Assembly (NCBI GenBank): GCA_023458055.1
Contig: JAEXAW010000006.1
Span: 1 to 64,000 of the forward strand
Source: Pseudomonadota bacterium
GTDB lineage: Bacteria; Pseudomonadota; Alphaproteobacteria; Sphingomonadales; Sphingomonadaceae
Direction: 5' to 3'
Length of the DNA: 64,000 nucleotides
How positions within the stretch are numbered: position 1 is the first letter of the stretch; each line of letters starts with the position of its first letter. The position numbers and the translations under genes are program-made. Below, piece after piece: positions 33,630-42,393 of the stretch. Below the pieces are notes generated by a model that saw only the letters and a program-made list of their open reading frames with translations, did not search any database and was not told where the DNA came from.

Positions 33630-34286
33630 ATGAATGAGATGCCCGCCCAAGAGCCCGCCGCCGAACCGATCCGCTGTTTCTGGTGCGATGGGTCCTATCT
33701 GTACCGCGCCTATCATGATAGGGAATGGGGCTTTCCGGTGACCGATGACCGGCGCTTGTTCGAAAAAATCTGCCTCGAAGGATTCCAGTCGGGCCTCAGC
33801 TGGATCACGATTCTACGCAAGCGCGAGAATTTTCGCGCGGCCCTTGCGGGGTTCGATTATCACAAAGTAGCCCGTTTCACGCAGGCCGATGTCGAGCGCC
33901 TGCTTCAGGATGCAGGCATCATCCGTCATCGCGGCAAGATTGAAGCAACGATCAACAATGCCGCCCGCGCTATCGAAATGGAGCAGGAATTCGGCTCGCT
34001 CGCGGCTTATTTCTGGCGATTTGAAAATGACGTGTCGGCACGGTCGGCGGTGCAGGATGAAGCCTATATGCGGACCCTCACCACCAGCGCCGAAGCGGTT
34101 GCGCTATCCAAGGATTTGGAAAAGCGCGGCTGGAAATTTGTCGGGCCGACGACGATGTATGCGTTCATGCAGGCGATGGGACTGGTCAATGACCATCAGA
34201 GCGATTGCCATGCGCGCGCGGCGGTGAGCGCGGCGCGGGCGGCGGCCTCAATTCCTCCCCGGAACGGGGAGGGGGACCATGCGTAG
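33630..34286 (+). CDS. tag: DNA-3-methyladenine glycosylase I
   Basis: A 218-residue Tag. It excises 3-methyladenine from alkylated DNA. The family motifs are CFWCDGSYLYRAYHDREWG (zinc ligands Cys and His), SWITILRKRENFR, and the second zinc pair in GLVNDHQSDCH. The last ~11 residues, IPPRNGEGDHA, are encoded by one arm and the loop of a palindromic repeat (34253-34382), so the C-terminus has been changed by the insertion. ATG 33630 is used; a second ATG is at 33639. alkB follows, making a small alkylation-repair group. Confidence 0.92.
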   Translation: MNEMPAQEPAAEPIRCFWCDGSYLYRAYHDREWGFPVTDDRRLFEKICLEGFQSGLSWITILRKRENFRAALAGFDYHKVARFTQADVERLLQDAGIIRHRGKIEATINNAARAIEMEQEFGSLAAYFWRFENDVSARSAVQDEAYMRTLTTSAEAVALSKDLEKRGWKFVGPTTMYAFMQAMGLVNDHQSDCHARAAVSAARAAASIPPRNGEGDHA

Positions 34287-34382
34287 CATGGTGGAGGGGG
34301 CGCACGGTTTATGCTGTGCCAGGCGGTGGGCCCGCTCCGTCACGGCCCTTCGGACGGCGCCACCTCCCCGTTCCGGGGAGGA
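34253..34382. repeat. Palindromic repeat between tag and alkB
   Basis: Perfect 20-bp inverted arms TCCTCCCCGGAACGGGGAGG (34253-34272) and its complement (34363-34382) enclose about 90 bp. The left arm and loop encode the end of Tag including its stop at 34284-34286. The right arm contributes the GGGGAGGA that could act as ribosome-binding site for alkB. Of the type of small non-autonomous repeats seen between genes in sphingomonads. Confidence 0.8.
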
Positions 34383-34388
34383 TTACTA

Positions 34389-35030
34389 CTGACCCTCGAC
34401 CTTTTCCCAGAAGATCGTGGCAAAATGCCGCTGGATAACGGCGCATTTGTGCTTGGCGGGTTTGCGAGCGAGCAAGCGGAAGCATTGCTCCAGCACATTG
34501 CTGCCATCGCCGCGGCCGCCCCGTTTCGTCAGTTGGTGACACCCGGCGGCAAGACCATGTCGGTTGCGATGACCAATGCGGGGAAACTCGGCTGGGTGAG
34601 CGACCGGCGGGGCTATCGCTATGAGCCGGCCGATCCGTTATCGGGAAAGCGTTGGCCCGCCATGCCGGAGACATTCCGCGCCCTCGCACTGGAAGCCGCC
34701 GCTGCTGCGGGCTATTCCGATTTCCGGCCCGATGCCTGCCTCATCAACCGTTATACGCCGGGGAGCCGGTTGACGCTCCATCAGGATCGCGACGAGGGCC
34801 ATTATGACTGGCCGATTGTGTCGGTTTCGCTCGGCGTGCCGGCGATATTCCTGTGGGGCGGCGCGGAGCGATCTGACCGGGCGCGCCGGGTGCCGCTCGA
34901 GCATGGCGATGTGGTGGTATGGGGCGGGGCATCGCGGCTTCATTTCCACGGCATTGCTGACCTGAAACCGCACACGCATCCGCTGACCGGTGCGCTGCGC
35001 TATAATCTGACCTTTCGCAAGGCTGGCTAA
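34389..35030 (+). CDS. alkB: Alkylated-DNA repair dioxygenase AlkB
   Basis: An Fe(II)/2-oxoglutarate dioxygenase that removes methyl groups from 1-methyladenine and 3-methylcytosine by oxidation. Seen are PFRQLVTPGGKTMSVAMTN, LINRYTPGSRLTLHQDRDE (metal ligands H-x-D), a distal His in LHFHGIAD and the 2-oxoglutarate Arg in RYNLTFRK. The E. coli N-terminus (M-LDLF) aligns with LTLDLFPED, implying a start near CTG 34389 with GGGGAGGA six bases before it. ATG 34425 and an in-repeat ATG 34311 are alternatives. The start is uncertain, the identity is not. Confidence 0.92.
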   Translation: MTLDLFPEDRGKMPLDNGAFVLGGFASEQAEALLQHIAAIAAAAPFRQLVTPGGKTMSVAMTNAGKLGWVSDRRGYRYEPADPLSGKRWPAMPETFRALALEAAAAAGYSDFRPDACLINRYTPGSRLTLHQDRDEGHYDWPIVSVSLGVPAIFLWGGAERSDRARRVPLEHGDVVVWGGASRLHFHGIADLKPHTHPLTGALRYNLTFRKAG

Positions 35031-35031
35031 T

Positions 35032-36360
35032 TCAGGCTTGATCTTCCAGCGGGAAGACCAGCGTCGCGATCAGCTCATTGCCTTCGAACCTGCGCTCGAT
35101 CTTGCCGCGTAGCTGGCGGGCGGATGCCGTCATCATCTGGGTGCCAAAGCCTTCCTTGCCGCCATCTTTGGCCTTGTCAGGCCCCGCCTTGATGCCGTCT
35201 TCGTGCCAGCGCAAGGTGATTTCGCGGGGGTTTGATCCGGTCAGCGCCCAATCAACGCTAAGCTTGCAATCCTGGGTCGCCCAGCAGCCATATTTCACCG
35301 CATTGGTTGCAAGTTCGTGAAGAATGAGCCCCAATGGTTGCAGCTTCGCGGCGGGCAGCACGACATCGGGTCCGCTCACCGCCAGTCGCCCTTCGGATTG
35401 TTCGTAAGGTGCCAGCGTTGCTTCAATGAGGGATTTAAGGTCCGCCACCGGGCGTTCGAGCGCGCCTTGCGAGACCTGATGCGCAACCGCGAGCGCGTTG
35501 ATGCGGTCCACAATCTTTTCGCTGGCGACTTCGACATCGGTTTCGCGGCGCGCGGTCATGCGCACGATCGACTGGACGATGGCGAAGAGGTTTTTGACGC
35601 GGTGGTTCAATTCGCGCGCAAGCAAATCGGTGCGGTCATGCGCTTCCTGCAGCGCATCCATGCTGCGCGCTTCGGCCTGCGCGCGCGCCCGGCTGATGGC
35701 TTGCCAGGCGCCAAGGGCAAGGGCGCCGAGGGCGGCCAAGACCAGCGTCAAAGCGAGAGGCTTGAACCAGCGTTCGGCATTGATTGCATTGGCGGTTGCG
35801 GCCGCATGGGCGGAGCGCTCATTATCCTCGATCTCGTCGCGCACGGCGCGGTAGCGATCCATCAGATCTTTGCCCTTGTTGCTCCGCACGACGGCCAGCG
35901 CCTCGTCCTGCTTTCCGGCGTCGAACAGGATCAAGGTGCGGCTGAGTTCATCAAATTTTGCGCGCGAAAGCTCGTCAATATCATTGATATTCTTTTGCAA
36001 GGCAGGGTCGGTAATTCCGCGTATCTGATAGCGCAACGCTTCCATCGCGCTTGCCCGCGCCCGGTCGCGATCCGTAGAGGATTGAAGATAGCTGCGATCT
36101 CCGGTCAAAAGATAGCCGCGCTGGTCGGTTTCGGCCTGGGCCACCACGCGGTTAAGATCACGAATGCCCCAGATGATGTCGAGCGTCCGTTCTGCCTGCA
36201 TGCGTTCACGCGATTCTGCCTGCATGGTCGCAAACATCAGCCAGCCGATCATCGCGAGTGCAAAAGCTGCAACCGTCATGATGGCGAGCGGCGGAATCCG
36301 CCCCAAAATACGGAGCAGCGCCGATGGTCGCTCACCTGAAAAGGATGCCGGTTCACGCAT
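35032..36360 (-). CDS. CHASE3/HWE-type sensor histidine kinase
   Basis: About 442 residues from ATG 36360 (36393 and 36423 are alternatives). It has a first membrane helix (PPLAIMTVAAFALAMIGWLM), a CHASE3-like extracytoplasmic four-helix sensor (TDQRGYLLTGDRSYL), a second membrane helix (ALTLVLAALGALALGAW), and a HisKA_2/HWE kinase core with the phospho-acceptor in ELNHRVKNLFAIVQS and the N-box ILHELATNAVKYG. Such kinases in alphaproteobacteria often feed the general stress response or single-domain regulators. No response regulator is adjacent. It is divergent from the sirtuin gene. Confidence 0.88.
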   Translation of the reverse strand: MREPASFSGERPSALLRILGRIPPLAIMTVAAFALAMIGWLMFATMQAESRERMQAERTLDIIWGIRDLNRVVAQAETDQRGYLLTGDRSYLQSSTDRDRARASAMEALRYQIRGITDPALQKNINDIDELSRAKFDELSRTLILFDAGKQDEALAVVRSNKGKDLMDRYRAVRDEIEDNERSAHAAATANAINAERWFKPLALTLVLAALGALALGAWQAISRARAQAEARSMDALQEAHDRTDLLARELNHRVKNLFAIVQSIVRMTARRETDVEVASEKIVDRINALAVAHQVSQGALERPVADLKSLIEATLAPYEQSEGRLAVSGPDVVLPAAKLQPLGLILHELATNAVKYGCWATQDCKLSVDWALTGSNPREITLRWHEDGIKAGPDKAKDGGKEGFGTQMMTASARQLRGKIERRFEGNELIATLVFPLEDQA

Positions 36361-36457
36361 GAAAAAAAGGAAATCCCCCAGGGTTGATGGCATGCTATAG
36401 CGGAACAAAACTGGCTTATCCATTAACATAAATAAAAGGTGCGAAGACGGGCAGGCG

Positions 36458-37174
36458 ATGAAGAAAAATGCTAATATTGTCATTCTCACCGGCGCAGGCA
36501 TCTCGGCGGAAAGCGGTGTGCGCACGTTCCGCGATAATGGCGGTTTGTGGGAAGATCACCGGATCGAAGATGTCGCAACGCCGGAAGGATTCGCGCGCGA
36601 TCCCGCGCTGGTGCACCGTTTCTATGATGCACGGCGGGCGGCACTGGCTGAGGTTGCGCCCAATGCCGCGCATGAAGCGCTGGCCCGGCTGGATCGCGAA
36701 TGGGAGGGCGGGCTTCTCCTCGTCACGCAGAATGTCGATGACCTCCATGAACGGGCGGGATCGGAGCGCCTCATCCATATGCATGGCGAACTTAAAAGCG
36801 CCTGGTGCGGCGCGTGCGATGCGCGGATACGATGGGACGCGCCGCTTGGGGACAGCCCCGCATGTCCGCAATGCGGCGTAAGCGGACACATGCGGCCCGA
36901 CATCGTCTGGTTTGGCGAGATGCCTTACCGGATGGACGAGATTTATGCGGCGTTGCGCGCATGCGACCTGTTTGTCAGCATCGGCACGTCAGGCGCGGTC
37001 TATCCCGCCGCCGGTTTTGTGCGAGAGGCCCGCGAGATGGGCGCGCAAACGCTTGAACTCAATATGGAGCCATCGGAAGGAAGCTTGTGGTTCCACGAAA
37101 CGCGCCATGGCCCGGCGGGCGTGCTCGTGCCGCAATGGGTGGAGGAAATGTTGCAAATATCTCCGTCACCCTGA
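36458..37174 (+). CDS. cobB: NAD-dependent protein deacylase (sirtuin, CobB-like)
   Basis: A 238-residue Sir2-family enzyme that removes acyl groups from lysines using NAD. Motifs: VILTGAGISAESGVRTFRD, TQNVDDLHERAG, catalytic His in LIHMHGEL, zinc ligands WCGACDARI and CPQC, RPDIVWFGEMP, and VSIGTSGAVYPAA. Targets of CobB include acetyl-CoA synthetase, whose gene lies elsewhere in this window. Three hairpins follow before the convergent moeB-like gene. Confidence 0.93.
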   Translation: MKKNANIVILTGAGISAESGVRTFRDNGGLWEDHRIEDVATPEGFARDPALVHRFYDARRAALAEVAPNAAHEALARLDREWEGGLLLVTQNVDDLHERAGSERLIHMHGELKSAWCGACDARIRWDAPLGDSPACPQCGVSGHMRPDIVWFGEMPYRMDEIYAALRACDLFVSIGTSGAVYPAAGFVREAREMGAQTLELNMEPSEGSLWFHETRHGPAGVLVPQWVEEMLQISPSP

Positions 37175-37248
37175 ACGTGTTTCAGGGTCCATAAGTCCCG
37201 CGCTATCGAGGGACTAGTGCGCTATGGATGCTGAACCAAACTCAGCAT
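37168..37248. repeat. Three-hairpin intergenic repeat
   Basis: ACCCTGAA-CGTGT-TTCAGGGT (37168-37188), AGTCCC...GGGACT (37194-37215) and ATGCTGA...TCAGCAT (37228-37248) follow one another between two convergent genes. The first hairpin is of a type scattered through sphingomonad genomes. It may serve as a two-way terminator here. Confidence 0.7.
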
Positions 37249-37257
37249 GACGCTTGG

Positions 37258-38025
37258 CTAGGGCCAGGCCGCATAACCGCACCCTCTACACCCTGCATCT
37301 TTGGGCAATTTAATTGCGCGCATGGATGGCACCAGCCCGTCGATCAACTGGATCTTGCCCGCCGGATCTTCGCCAAAGCCGGTGAGGACGCGGATAACCT
37401 CCATTGCGCCCATGGCACCGAGCAGGCCGACCATGGGGCCGAGCACGCCTACGTCGGCGCAGCTGTCGCAATCCTCGGCGTCAAACGCATCGCCGACAAA
37501 GCAGCGATAGCAAGGCTTGTCCGCCTCCCAGCCGCGGAAGGTGCCAAGCTGACCCTGAAATTTGCCGATGGCGACCGAAACGAGCGGAATGTGAAGCCGC
37601 ACCGAGGCATCCGACACGGCGAGCCGGGTCGCAAAATTATCGCAGCCGTCAAGGATCACATCGGCGCCCCTGAGCAGCGCATCGACATTGTCCGGCGTTA
37701 GCCGCGTTTCGACCGGCATCACCTCGACATCTGGGTTGATACGCTGGGCCGCTTTATGCGCGGCATCGGCTTTCGGTGCGCCGATATCGTCCATGCCGAA
37801 AGCAATCTGGCGATGAAGATTGCTGAGGGCGACCTTGTCATCATCAATGATGGTGAGCCTGCCAATCCCGGCTCCCGCAAGATAGAGGAGGGCAGGCGCA
37901 CCAATCCCGCCCGCGCCGATCAGCGCGACATGGCTTTGCGTGAGCTTCACCTGCCCCGCGCCCCCGATTTCGGGCAGCACAATATGGCGGGCATAACGGT
38001 CGAGTTGGGTGTCGGTAAGCGGCAT
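37258..38025 (-). CDS. moeB: MoeB/ThiF-family adenylyltransferase
   Basis: A 255-residue E1-like enzyme that adenylates the C-terminus of a sulfur-carrier protein (MoaD or ThiS) for molybdopterin or thiamine synthesis. Seen are RYARHIVLPEIGGAGQ, the nucleotide-binding GAGGIGAPALLYLAGAGIG, DDDKVALSNLHRQI, DGCDNFATRL, and two zinc CxxC pairs (CYRC and CRGC). It lacks a C-terminal rhodanese domain. MoaD or ThiS is not in the window, so the choice between MoeB and ThiF is uncertain. Confidence 0.88.
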   Translation of the reverse strand: MPLTDTQLDRYARHIVLPEIGGAGQVKLTQSHVALIGAGGIGAPALLYLAGAGIGRLTIIDDDKVALSNLHRQIAFGMDDIGAPKADAAHKAAQRINPDVEVMPVETRLTPDNVDALLRGADVILDGCDNFATRLAVSDASVRLHIPLVSVAIGKFQGQLGTFRGWEADKPCYRCFVGDAFDAEDCDSCADVGVLGPMVGLLGAMGAMEVIRVLTGFGEDPAGKIQLIDGLVPSMRAIKLPKDAGCRGCGYAAWP

Positions 38026-38046
38026 GGGGGAACCTTAGCAGCCCCT

Positions 38047-38222
38047 CTCCCCTTGTGGGAGAGGGTTGTGTAGACTTGGCAGCTTGCTGCCTAGTCGGAG
38101 CTGGGTGAGGGGTATGCGATTGCAGAGCAATCGCGCGAGCCTACAGCTCGCACCCCTCATCCAACTGCGCCTAACTTCGCTAACGCTCAGTAAGGCTCCA
38201 TATCCTTCTCCCACAAGGGGAG
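38047..38222. repeat. Long inverted repeat between moeB and dut
   Basis: Perfect 15-bp arms CTCCCCTTGTGGGAG (38047-38061) and its complement (38208-38222), enclosing ~146 bp that contain TGAGGGGT and its inverse ACCCCTCAT. The whole 38040-38228 interval is this repeat; no gene is present in it. Confidence 0.8.
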
Positions 38223-38232
38223 AAGGTTTACC

Positions 38233-38673
38233 TCAAACCCCGGTCGAGCCGAACCCGCCGCCGCCGCGCGTGGTTGCGTCAAGCTCGTCGACTTCGGTGA
38301 AGATCGCGTGCTGCACCGGTGCAGCCACAAGTTGCGCAATGCGGTCGCCGCGTTCGATGCGGAATTCCTCGTCGCCGAGATTGGCGAGGATTATCATGAC
38401 CTCGCCGCGATAATCGCTGTCGATCGTGCCGGGCGTGTTCAAACAGGTAATCCCATGCTTGAGCGCGAGCCCCGAACGTGGGCGGACCTGAATTTCATAA
38501 CCTTCCGGAATCGCGAAGGCAAAGCCCGTTGGCACCGCATAGCGCCGCCCCGGCTTCAGCGTGATCGATTCTGCCGAAACCACGTCCATCCCTGCCGCGC
38601 CCGGCGTTGCATAGTCGGGCAGCGGCAAGCAGCCGCCATTGTTTAACCGCTTGATTTTGATTGCAACCGTCAT
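38233..38673 (-). CDS. dut: dUTP diphosphatase
   Basis: A 146-residue dUTPase from ATG 38673. It hydrolyses dUTP to dUMP, keeping uracil out of DNA and supplying thymidylate synthesis. The five family motifs are present: ATPGAAGMDV, RPRSGLALKHG, NTPGTIDSDYRGEV, RIERGDRIAQLV and the C-terminal GGFGSTG. It lies downstream of coaBC on the same strand (87 bp gap), the order common in alphaproteobacteria. Confidence 0.95.
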   Translation of the reverse strand: MTVAIKIKRLNNGGCLPLPDYATPGAAGMDVVSAESITLKPGRRYAVPTGFAFAIPEGYEIQVRPRSGLALKHGITCLNTPGTIDSDYRGEVMIILANLGDEEFRIERGDRIAQLVAAPVQHAIFTEVDELDATTRGGGGFGSTGV

Positions 38674-38760
38674 TTTCCCCCCAGTCAAGACATCAGCGCA
38701 TAGCGGCCACGCCCACGCGCTGCAAATATAATCCTGCAAATCCCCACGGTTTTGTGCGGC

Positions 38761-40029
38761 TCACGCGCCAGCGACCCAAGTCGCCGCCTTGGCAACCAGC
38801 GCTTCGGCGACCGCCGACTTGTCCATGAGCGACCAGCTTTCAACGCCGTCCCGGGTGACCAGATGCACGCTATTTGCATCGCCGCCCATGACGTCGCCGG
38901 AAACATCATTGGCGACGATCCAGTCACAGCCCTTTTTGGCAAGTTTCGCCTCGGCATGTTCGATGACCTTTTCGGTCTCGGCGGCAAAGCCGATGAGGAG
39001 GCGAGGGCGAGCCGCATGCTTGGCGAGCGATGCCAAAATGTCCGGATTTTCGGTGAGGTTGAGCGGCGGCACTGCGCCGCTGCCATCTTTCTTGATCTTC
39101 TGTCCGGCTGCCTCGGCGCGCCAATCGGCGACGGCTGCGACCATGAACGCGATATCGGCAGGGAGCGCGGCTTCAACGGCCGCCAGCATGTCGCGCGCGG
39201 TTTCGACATCGACGCGGGTCACGCCAGCCGGCGTCGCAAGGGTGACGGGGCCGGAGACGAGGGTGACCCGCGCACCCGCGCGTGCGGCGGCGGCGGCAAT
39301 CGCAAAGCCCTGCTTACCCGACGACCGGTTGGCGATGTAGCGGACCGGGTCGATCGGCTCATGCGTGGGACCGGCGGTGACGAGGACATGCTTGCCTGCA
39401 AGCACTGCCCGAACGCCGTTGGTGTCGAGCGAAGTCGAGACACGCTGGTCATCCGCGCGCCTTTCGACTTCGCTCGGGGCGAACGGGCGTTGGAGGAGTT
39501 TAGCGATCTCCTCCGCAATTGCCGCCGGTTCGGGGAGCCGCCCCGGACCGAACTCGCCGCAGGCCATCTCGCCCTCGTCGGGCTGCATCACATGAATGCC
39601 ATCTGCTTTCAGCTGCGCGACATTGCGGCGGGTCGCGGCGTGCTCCCACATCCGCACATTCATCGCCGGGACCGCCAGCACGGCCTTGTCAGTTGCAAGC
39701 AGCAGCGTGGTCGCGAGATCATCGGCGATGCCGCCCGCCATCTTGGCCATCAGGTCGGCGGTGGCAGGGCAGACAACCACCAGATCGGCCTCGCGGCTAA
39801 GTTGGATATGCCCCATCTCGGTCTCGTTCTTGAGATCCCACAAGGTTTCGTGAACCTCGTTTTCGGACAAGGCCGCGAGCGTCATCGGCGTCACAAAATG
39901 CGCCCCGCCCTTGGTGAGGACGCAGCGCACGCCGACGCCGCTCTTGCGCAACAACCGGATGAGTTCGCATGACTTATAGGCCGCAATACCGCCGCCGATG
40001 ATGAGCAGGATGGATTTGGAAGAGTGCAT
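38761..40029 (-). CDS. coaBC: Bifunctional phosphopantothenoylcysteine decarboxylase/synthetase
   Basis: A 422-residue CoaBC making 4'-phosphopantetheine for coenzyme A. The FMN-dependent CoaC half (about 1-185) has IGGGIAAYKSCELIRLLRK, catalytic His in TEMGHIQLS, PAMNVRMW and an active-site Cys in EMACGEFGPGRL. The CoaB half starts at LAGKHVLVTAGPTHEPIDPV and includes NRSSGKQG and VAAVADWR. The linker between them contains about 20 residues (APSEVERRADDQRVSTSLDT) encoded by a palindromic repeat, an in-frame insertion that appears tolerated. Confidence 0.95.
   Translation of the reverse strand: MHSSKSILLIIGGGIAAYKSCELIRLLRKSGVGVRCVLTKGGAHFVTPMTLAALSENEVHETLWDLKNETEMGHIQLSREADLVVVCPATADLMAKMAGGIADDLATTLLLATDKAVLAVPAMNVRMWEHAATRRNVAQLKADGIHVMQPDEGEMACGEFGPGRLPEPAAIAEEIAKLLQRPFAPSEVERRADDQRVSTSLDTNGVRAVLAGKHVLVTAGPTHEPIDPVRYIANRSSGKQGFAIAAAAARAGARVTLVSGPVTLATPAGVTRVDVETARDMLAAVEAALPADIAFMVAAVADWRAEAAGQKIKKDGSGAVPPLNLTENPDILASLAKHAARPRLLIGFAAETEKVIEHAEAKLAKKGCDWIVANDVSGDVMGGDANSVHLVTRDGVESWSLMDKSAVAEALVAKAATWVAGA
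39426..39476. repeat. Palindromic repeat inserted inside coaBC
   Basis: CGAGCGAAGTCGA (39426-39438) and its exact complement TCGACTTCGCTCG (39464-39476) flank 25 bp within the coaBC coding region. The arms are those of a widespread intergenic repeat in sphingomonads. The reading frame stays open through it, and it falls in the inter-domain linker. Confidence 0.8.
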
Positions 40030-40043
40030 AGCGGATCTTTTAG

Positions 40044-41129
40044 CTATGCTTGGTCCGACTTACCAGAGCGCGTGGCATAAGCGATGGCGGTGGTCGCGGA
40101 GTTCGGCTTGAAGCTCAGGATCAGCCGGGGGAAAAAGGCCAGCCCGGCCATCAGCATTGGAGCAACCAGGAAGCCCCAATAGAAATTGTCGGCCCGACCG
40201 AACATCATAAAAAATATCGCCATCCCGACTTGAAAACAGCCCATGATGCGAGCCGCCTCGCTGCGGCTGGCGAACCAGCCCAGCAGGGCCAACGGGACGA
40301 GCACCGCAGAAGCCCACGCCGGGAAAAAGCGCAAGATTGTGGTTTGTGATACGAACGACAGATAGGATGGCCAGCCGCCCGCAGCCGACCATCCGTTCGA
40401 TGTCATATCCGTTGGCAGCGGGGGGATCGTATCGACCATATGCTTGTGACCGACCATTATCACCGCGAACACGGCTATACTTGCGGCCCCCATCACCGCT
40501 CCGCGCCATTGTTTATGCCAGCCATACCAGCTGGCCACCAATAACAAGGCGGGAACGGCGGTTTCCCGTATAAGGGATGCCGCTAACAACAGCAGCACGA
40601 CTGCGAGGGGGCGGTCTCGATTATAACAGCCAATAGCCAAGGCAACGAGAAGCCCTCCCCAGGTTTCGTGAAGGATCAGACTGTCCGGATCGGCGATGAA
40701 AGTCATTCCGCTAGCGGCAAGCAGAATGGCCGCAATTCTTACGCTTTTAGACTCGATCGACCATTGCCGTTGCCACGCCCACAATGTTGCTGCGACAAGG
40801 GCGAGGCTGATCAACTTCATCCACTGGTTGCCCAGATAAGCCCAGATTAGGGCCAATGTCGGCAACCGCACGACAACAAAAGGGTGGAGCGGATAATCAT
40901 GGGCGCGATGGGAGACTGCAACCGCGTCATAATATCCTTGGCCCGGTGATAAAGCGGCCATGACTTCGCGATAGAGGTCAGCATCAATAAATTTGGAAGA
41001 TGTCCCCACACCAGCCGCGCCGGTCCCGGGAGGCGCGGATATCGCAAGGCCGATGGGGATCAGAACCAATAGTGCAATGGCTATCAATGCACGGGGCCAG
41101 GCGCTCCCCAAAGGCATGTTCATGCGCAT
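40044..41129 (-). CDS. Polytopic membrane protein, unknown function
   Basis: About 361 residues from ATG 41129 with roughly nine or ten hydrophobic helices, for example ALIAIALLVLIPIGLAI and ALVAATLWAW. Near the N-terminus is FIDADLYREVMAALSPGQGY, and further on HDYPLHPFVVVRLPT, reminiscent of the catalytic loop region of polyprenyl-phosphate-dependent mannosyl or glucosyl transferases (DUF2029-like), but I cannot assign it. It lies 19 bp downstream of the GT2-GtrA gene and is probably in the same operon, which fits a role in lipid-linked sugar transfer. Confidence 0.65.
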   Translation of the reverse strand: MRMNMPLGSAWPRALIAIALLVLIPIGLAISAPPGTGAAGVGTSSKFIDADLYREVMAALSPGQGYYDAVAVSHRAHDYPLHPFVVVRLPTLALIWAYLGNQWMKLISLALVAATLWAWQRQWSIESKSVRIAAILLAASGMTFIADPDSLILHETWGGLLVALAIGCYNRDRPLAVVLLLLAASLIRETAVPALLLVASWYGWHKQWRGAVMGAASIAVFAVIMVGHKHMVDTIPPLPTDMTSNGWSAAGGWPSYLSFVSQTTILRFFPAWASAVLVPLALLGWFASRSEAARIMGCFQVGMAIFFMMFGRADNFYWGFLVAPMLMAGLAFFPRLILSFKPNSATTAIAYATRSGKSDQA

Positions 41130-41148
41130 CGGACCTGATCGATCACTT

Positions 41149-42279
41149 TTAGCGCTTGCGCCAGGTGACGAACGACGAAGCGGCAAAGTTCCAGACTGCG
41201 CCAACCACAACGCCAGCCATGCCCGCAAGCCACCAGCGATCATCATGATCACTGACCCAGGTGCCGATGCCGATATTCGCCACGGCGCCGATTGCGCTCA
41301 CAAGGTAAAAGCTGAGGAGACCTCCAAGGATCTGCCATCCTTTCAGCATACGGTCGCGATAGGTGAAAATATTATTGAGGAAAAAATTGCACGCGATCGC
41401 GGTCATCACGGCGCAGGTTTGCGCGACCATGAAGCGCGCGTTGGCGGCGAGCGCGGCTCCCAGAATAGCGAGATGCACGCCAACACCCAATCCCCCAACC
41501 ATCAGGAATTTGATCAACCGGATCGGGATAAAACGGCCTATGGTTTTTTCGGCGAGCAGTGAGGCGTATTCCGCCATAACTAAAGTACCAAGCTTGCTTT
41601 CTCCTGCCTCGCGCATGCGGAACATATAGGGGAATTCCGCTATCTTGGCTCGGGTGGGGAGCGAGGCAACGATATCCAGCAGGATTTTGTAACCCACGCC
41701 GGACAACCGCGGCATAGCAGCCATCAGCGTCTCACGGCGGATAGCGAAAAACCCGCTCATCGGATCTGAAAGTTCGGCCTTGAGCAACCTTTGTGCCAAG
41801 CTGGTTGCCAACCGGCTCATCTTGTGGCGTGTGCTATCCCATGCGCCGACACTGCCGCCGGCACTATAGCGGGTCCCGACTGCGATATCGGCGTCGCCAT
41901 TCGCAACCGCTTGGAAAAGCAGCGGCAGGATAGTTTCGTCATGCTGCATATCGCCGTCCATGACGGCGAGTACCGGCGCTGCGGTGGCCAACATGCCCTC
42001 GATGACGGCAGTGGAAAGACCTCGCCTACCGATACGCTGGACAATGCGCACTTGCCGGTTGGTCTGCGCGATTGAGCGAACCAGATCAGACGTACCGTCC
42101 GGACTATCATCGTCGATAAAGACCACTTCCCAATGGATTCCTGCGAGCGCGGCCGCAAGCTTTTGCAACAAGGGTACGATATTGGCCGCCTCGTTGAACG
42201 TCGGAATGATAACCGCGAGCGCGAGCGGCGCATCGGTCACGGGCTGTTGTTGCTGTGTCGCGATGAAATCTTGCCGCAC
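41149..42279 (-). CDS. GT2 glycosyltransferase fused to a GtrA-like membrane domain
   Basis: A 376-residue protein. Residues about 20-245 are a family 2 glycosyltransferase of the dolichol-phosphate mannose synthase type (VIIPTFNEAANI, FIDDDSPDGT, VMDGDMQHD with the DxD). The last ~125 residues form four membrane helices of the GtrA/flippase type (FLMVGGLGVGVHLAILGAA). Fusion of the two suggests it makes and flips a polyprenyl-phosphate sugar for an envelope polymer. The membrane protein downstream is the likely acceptor-side transferase. The sugar is unknown. Confidence 0.88.
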   Translation of the reverse strand: MRQDFIATQQQQPVTDAPLALAVIIPTFNEAANIVPLLQKLAAALAGIHWEVVFIDDDSPDGTSDLVRSIAQTNRQVRIVQRIGRRGLSTAVIEGMLATAAPVLAVMDGDMQHDETILPLLFQAVANGDADIAVGTRYSAGGSVGAWDSTRHKMSRLATSLAQRLLKAELSDPMSGFFAIRRETLMAAMPRLSGVGYKILLDIVASLPTRAKIAEFPYMFRMREAGESKLGTLVMAEYASLLAEKTIGRFIPIRLIKFLMVGGLGVGVHLAILGAALAANARFMVAQTCAVMTAIACNFFLNNIFTYRDRMLKGWQILGGLLSFYLVSAIGAVANIGIGTWVSDHDDRWWLAGMAGVVVGAVWNFAASSFVTWRKR

Positions 42280-42393
42280 TTAGATACCCCTCGTCGGCCT
42301 TTCCGACATCCCAACCAATTAGGGTTCGACTTAGCCAAAGAGGGTTAAAGGGTCGTTAAGTTTGCAAAGCTGCCGAAAAGAGTAAGCTCGATG

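Noticed and set aside
38752..39972. 406-codon open frame antisense to coaBC
   Set aside because: Shadow of CoaBC; no motif and unusual amino-acid use.
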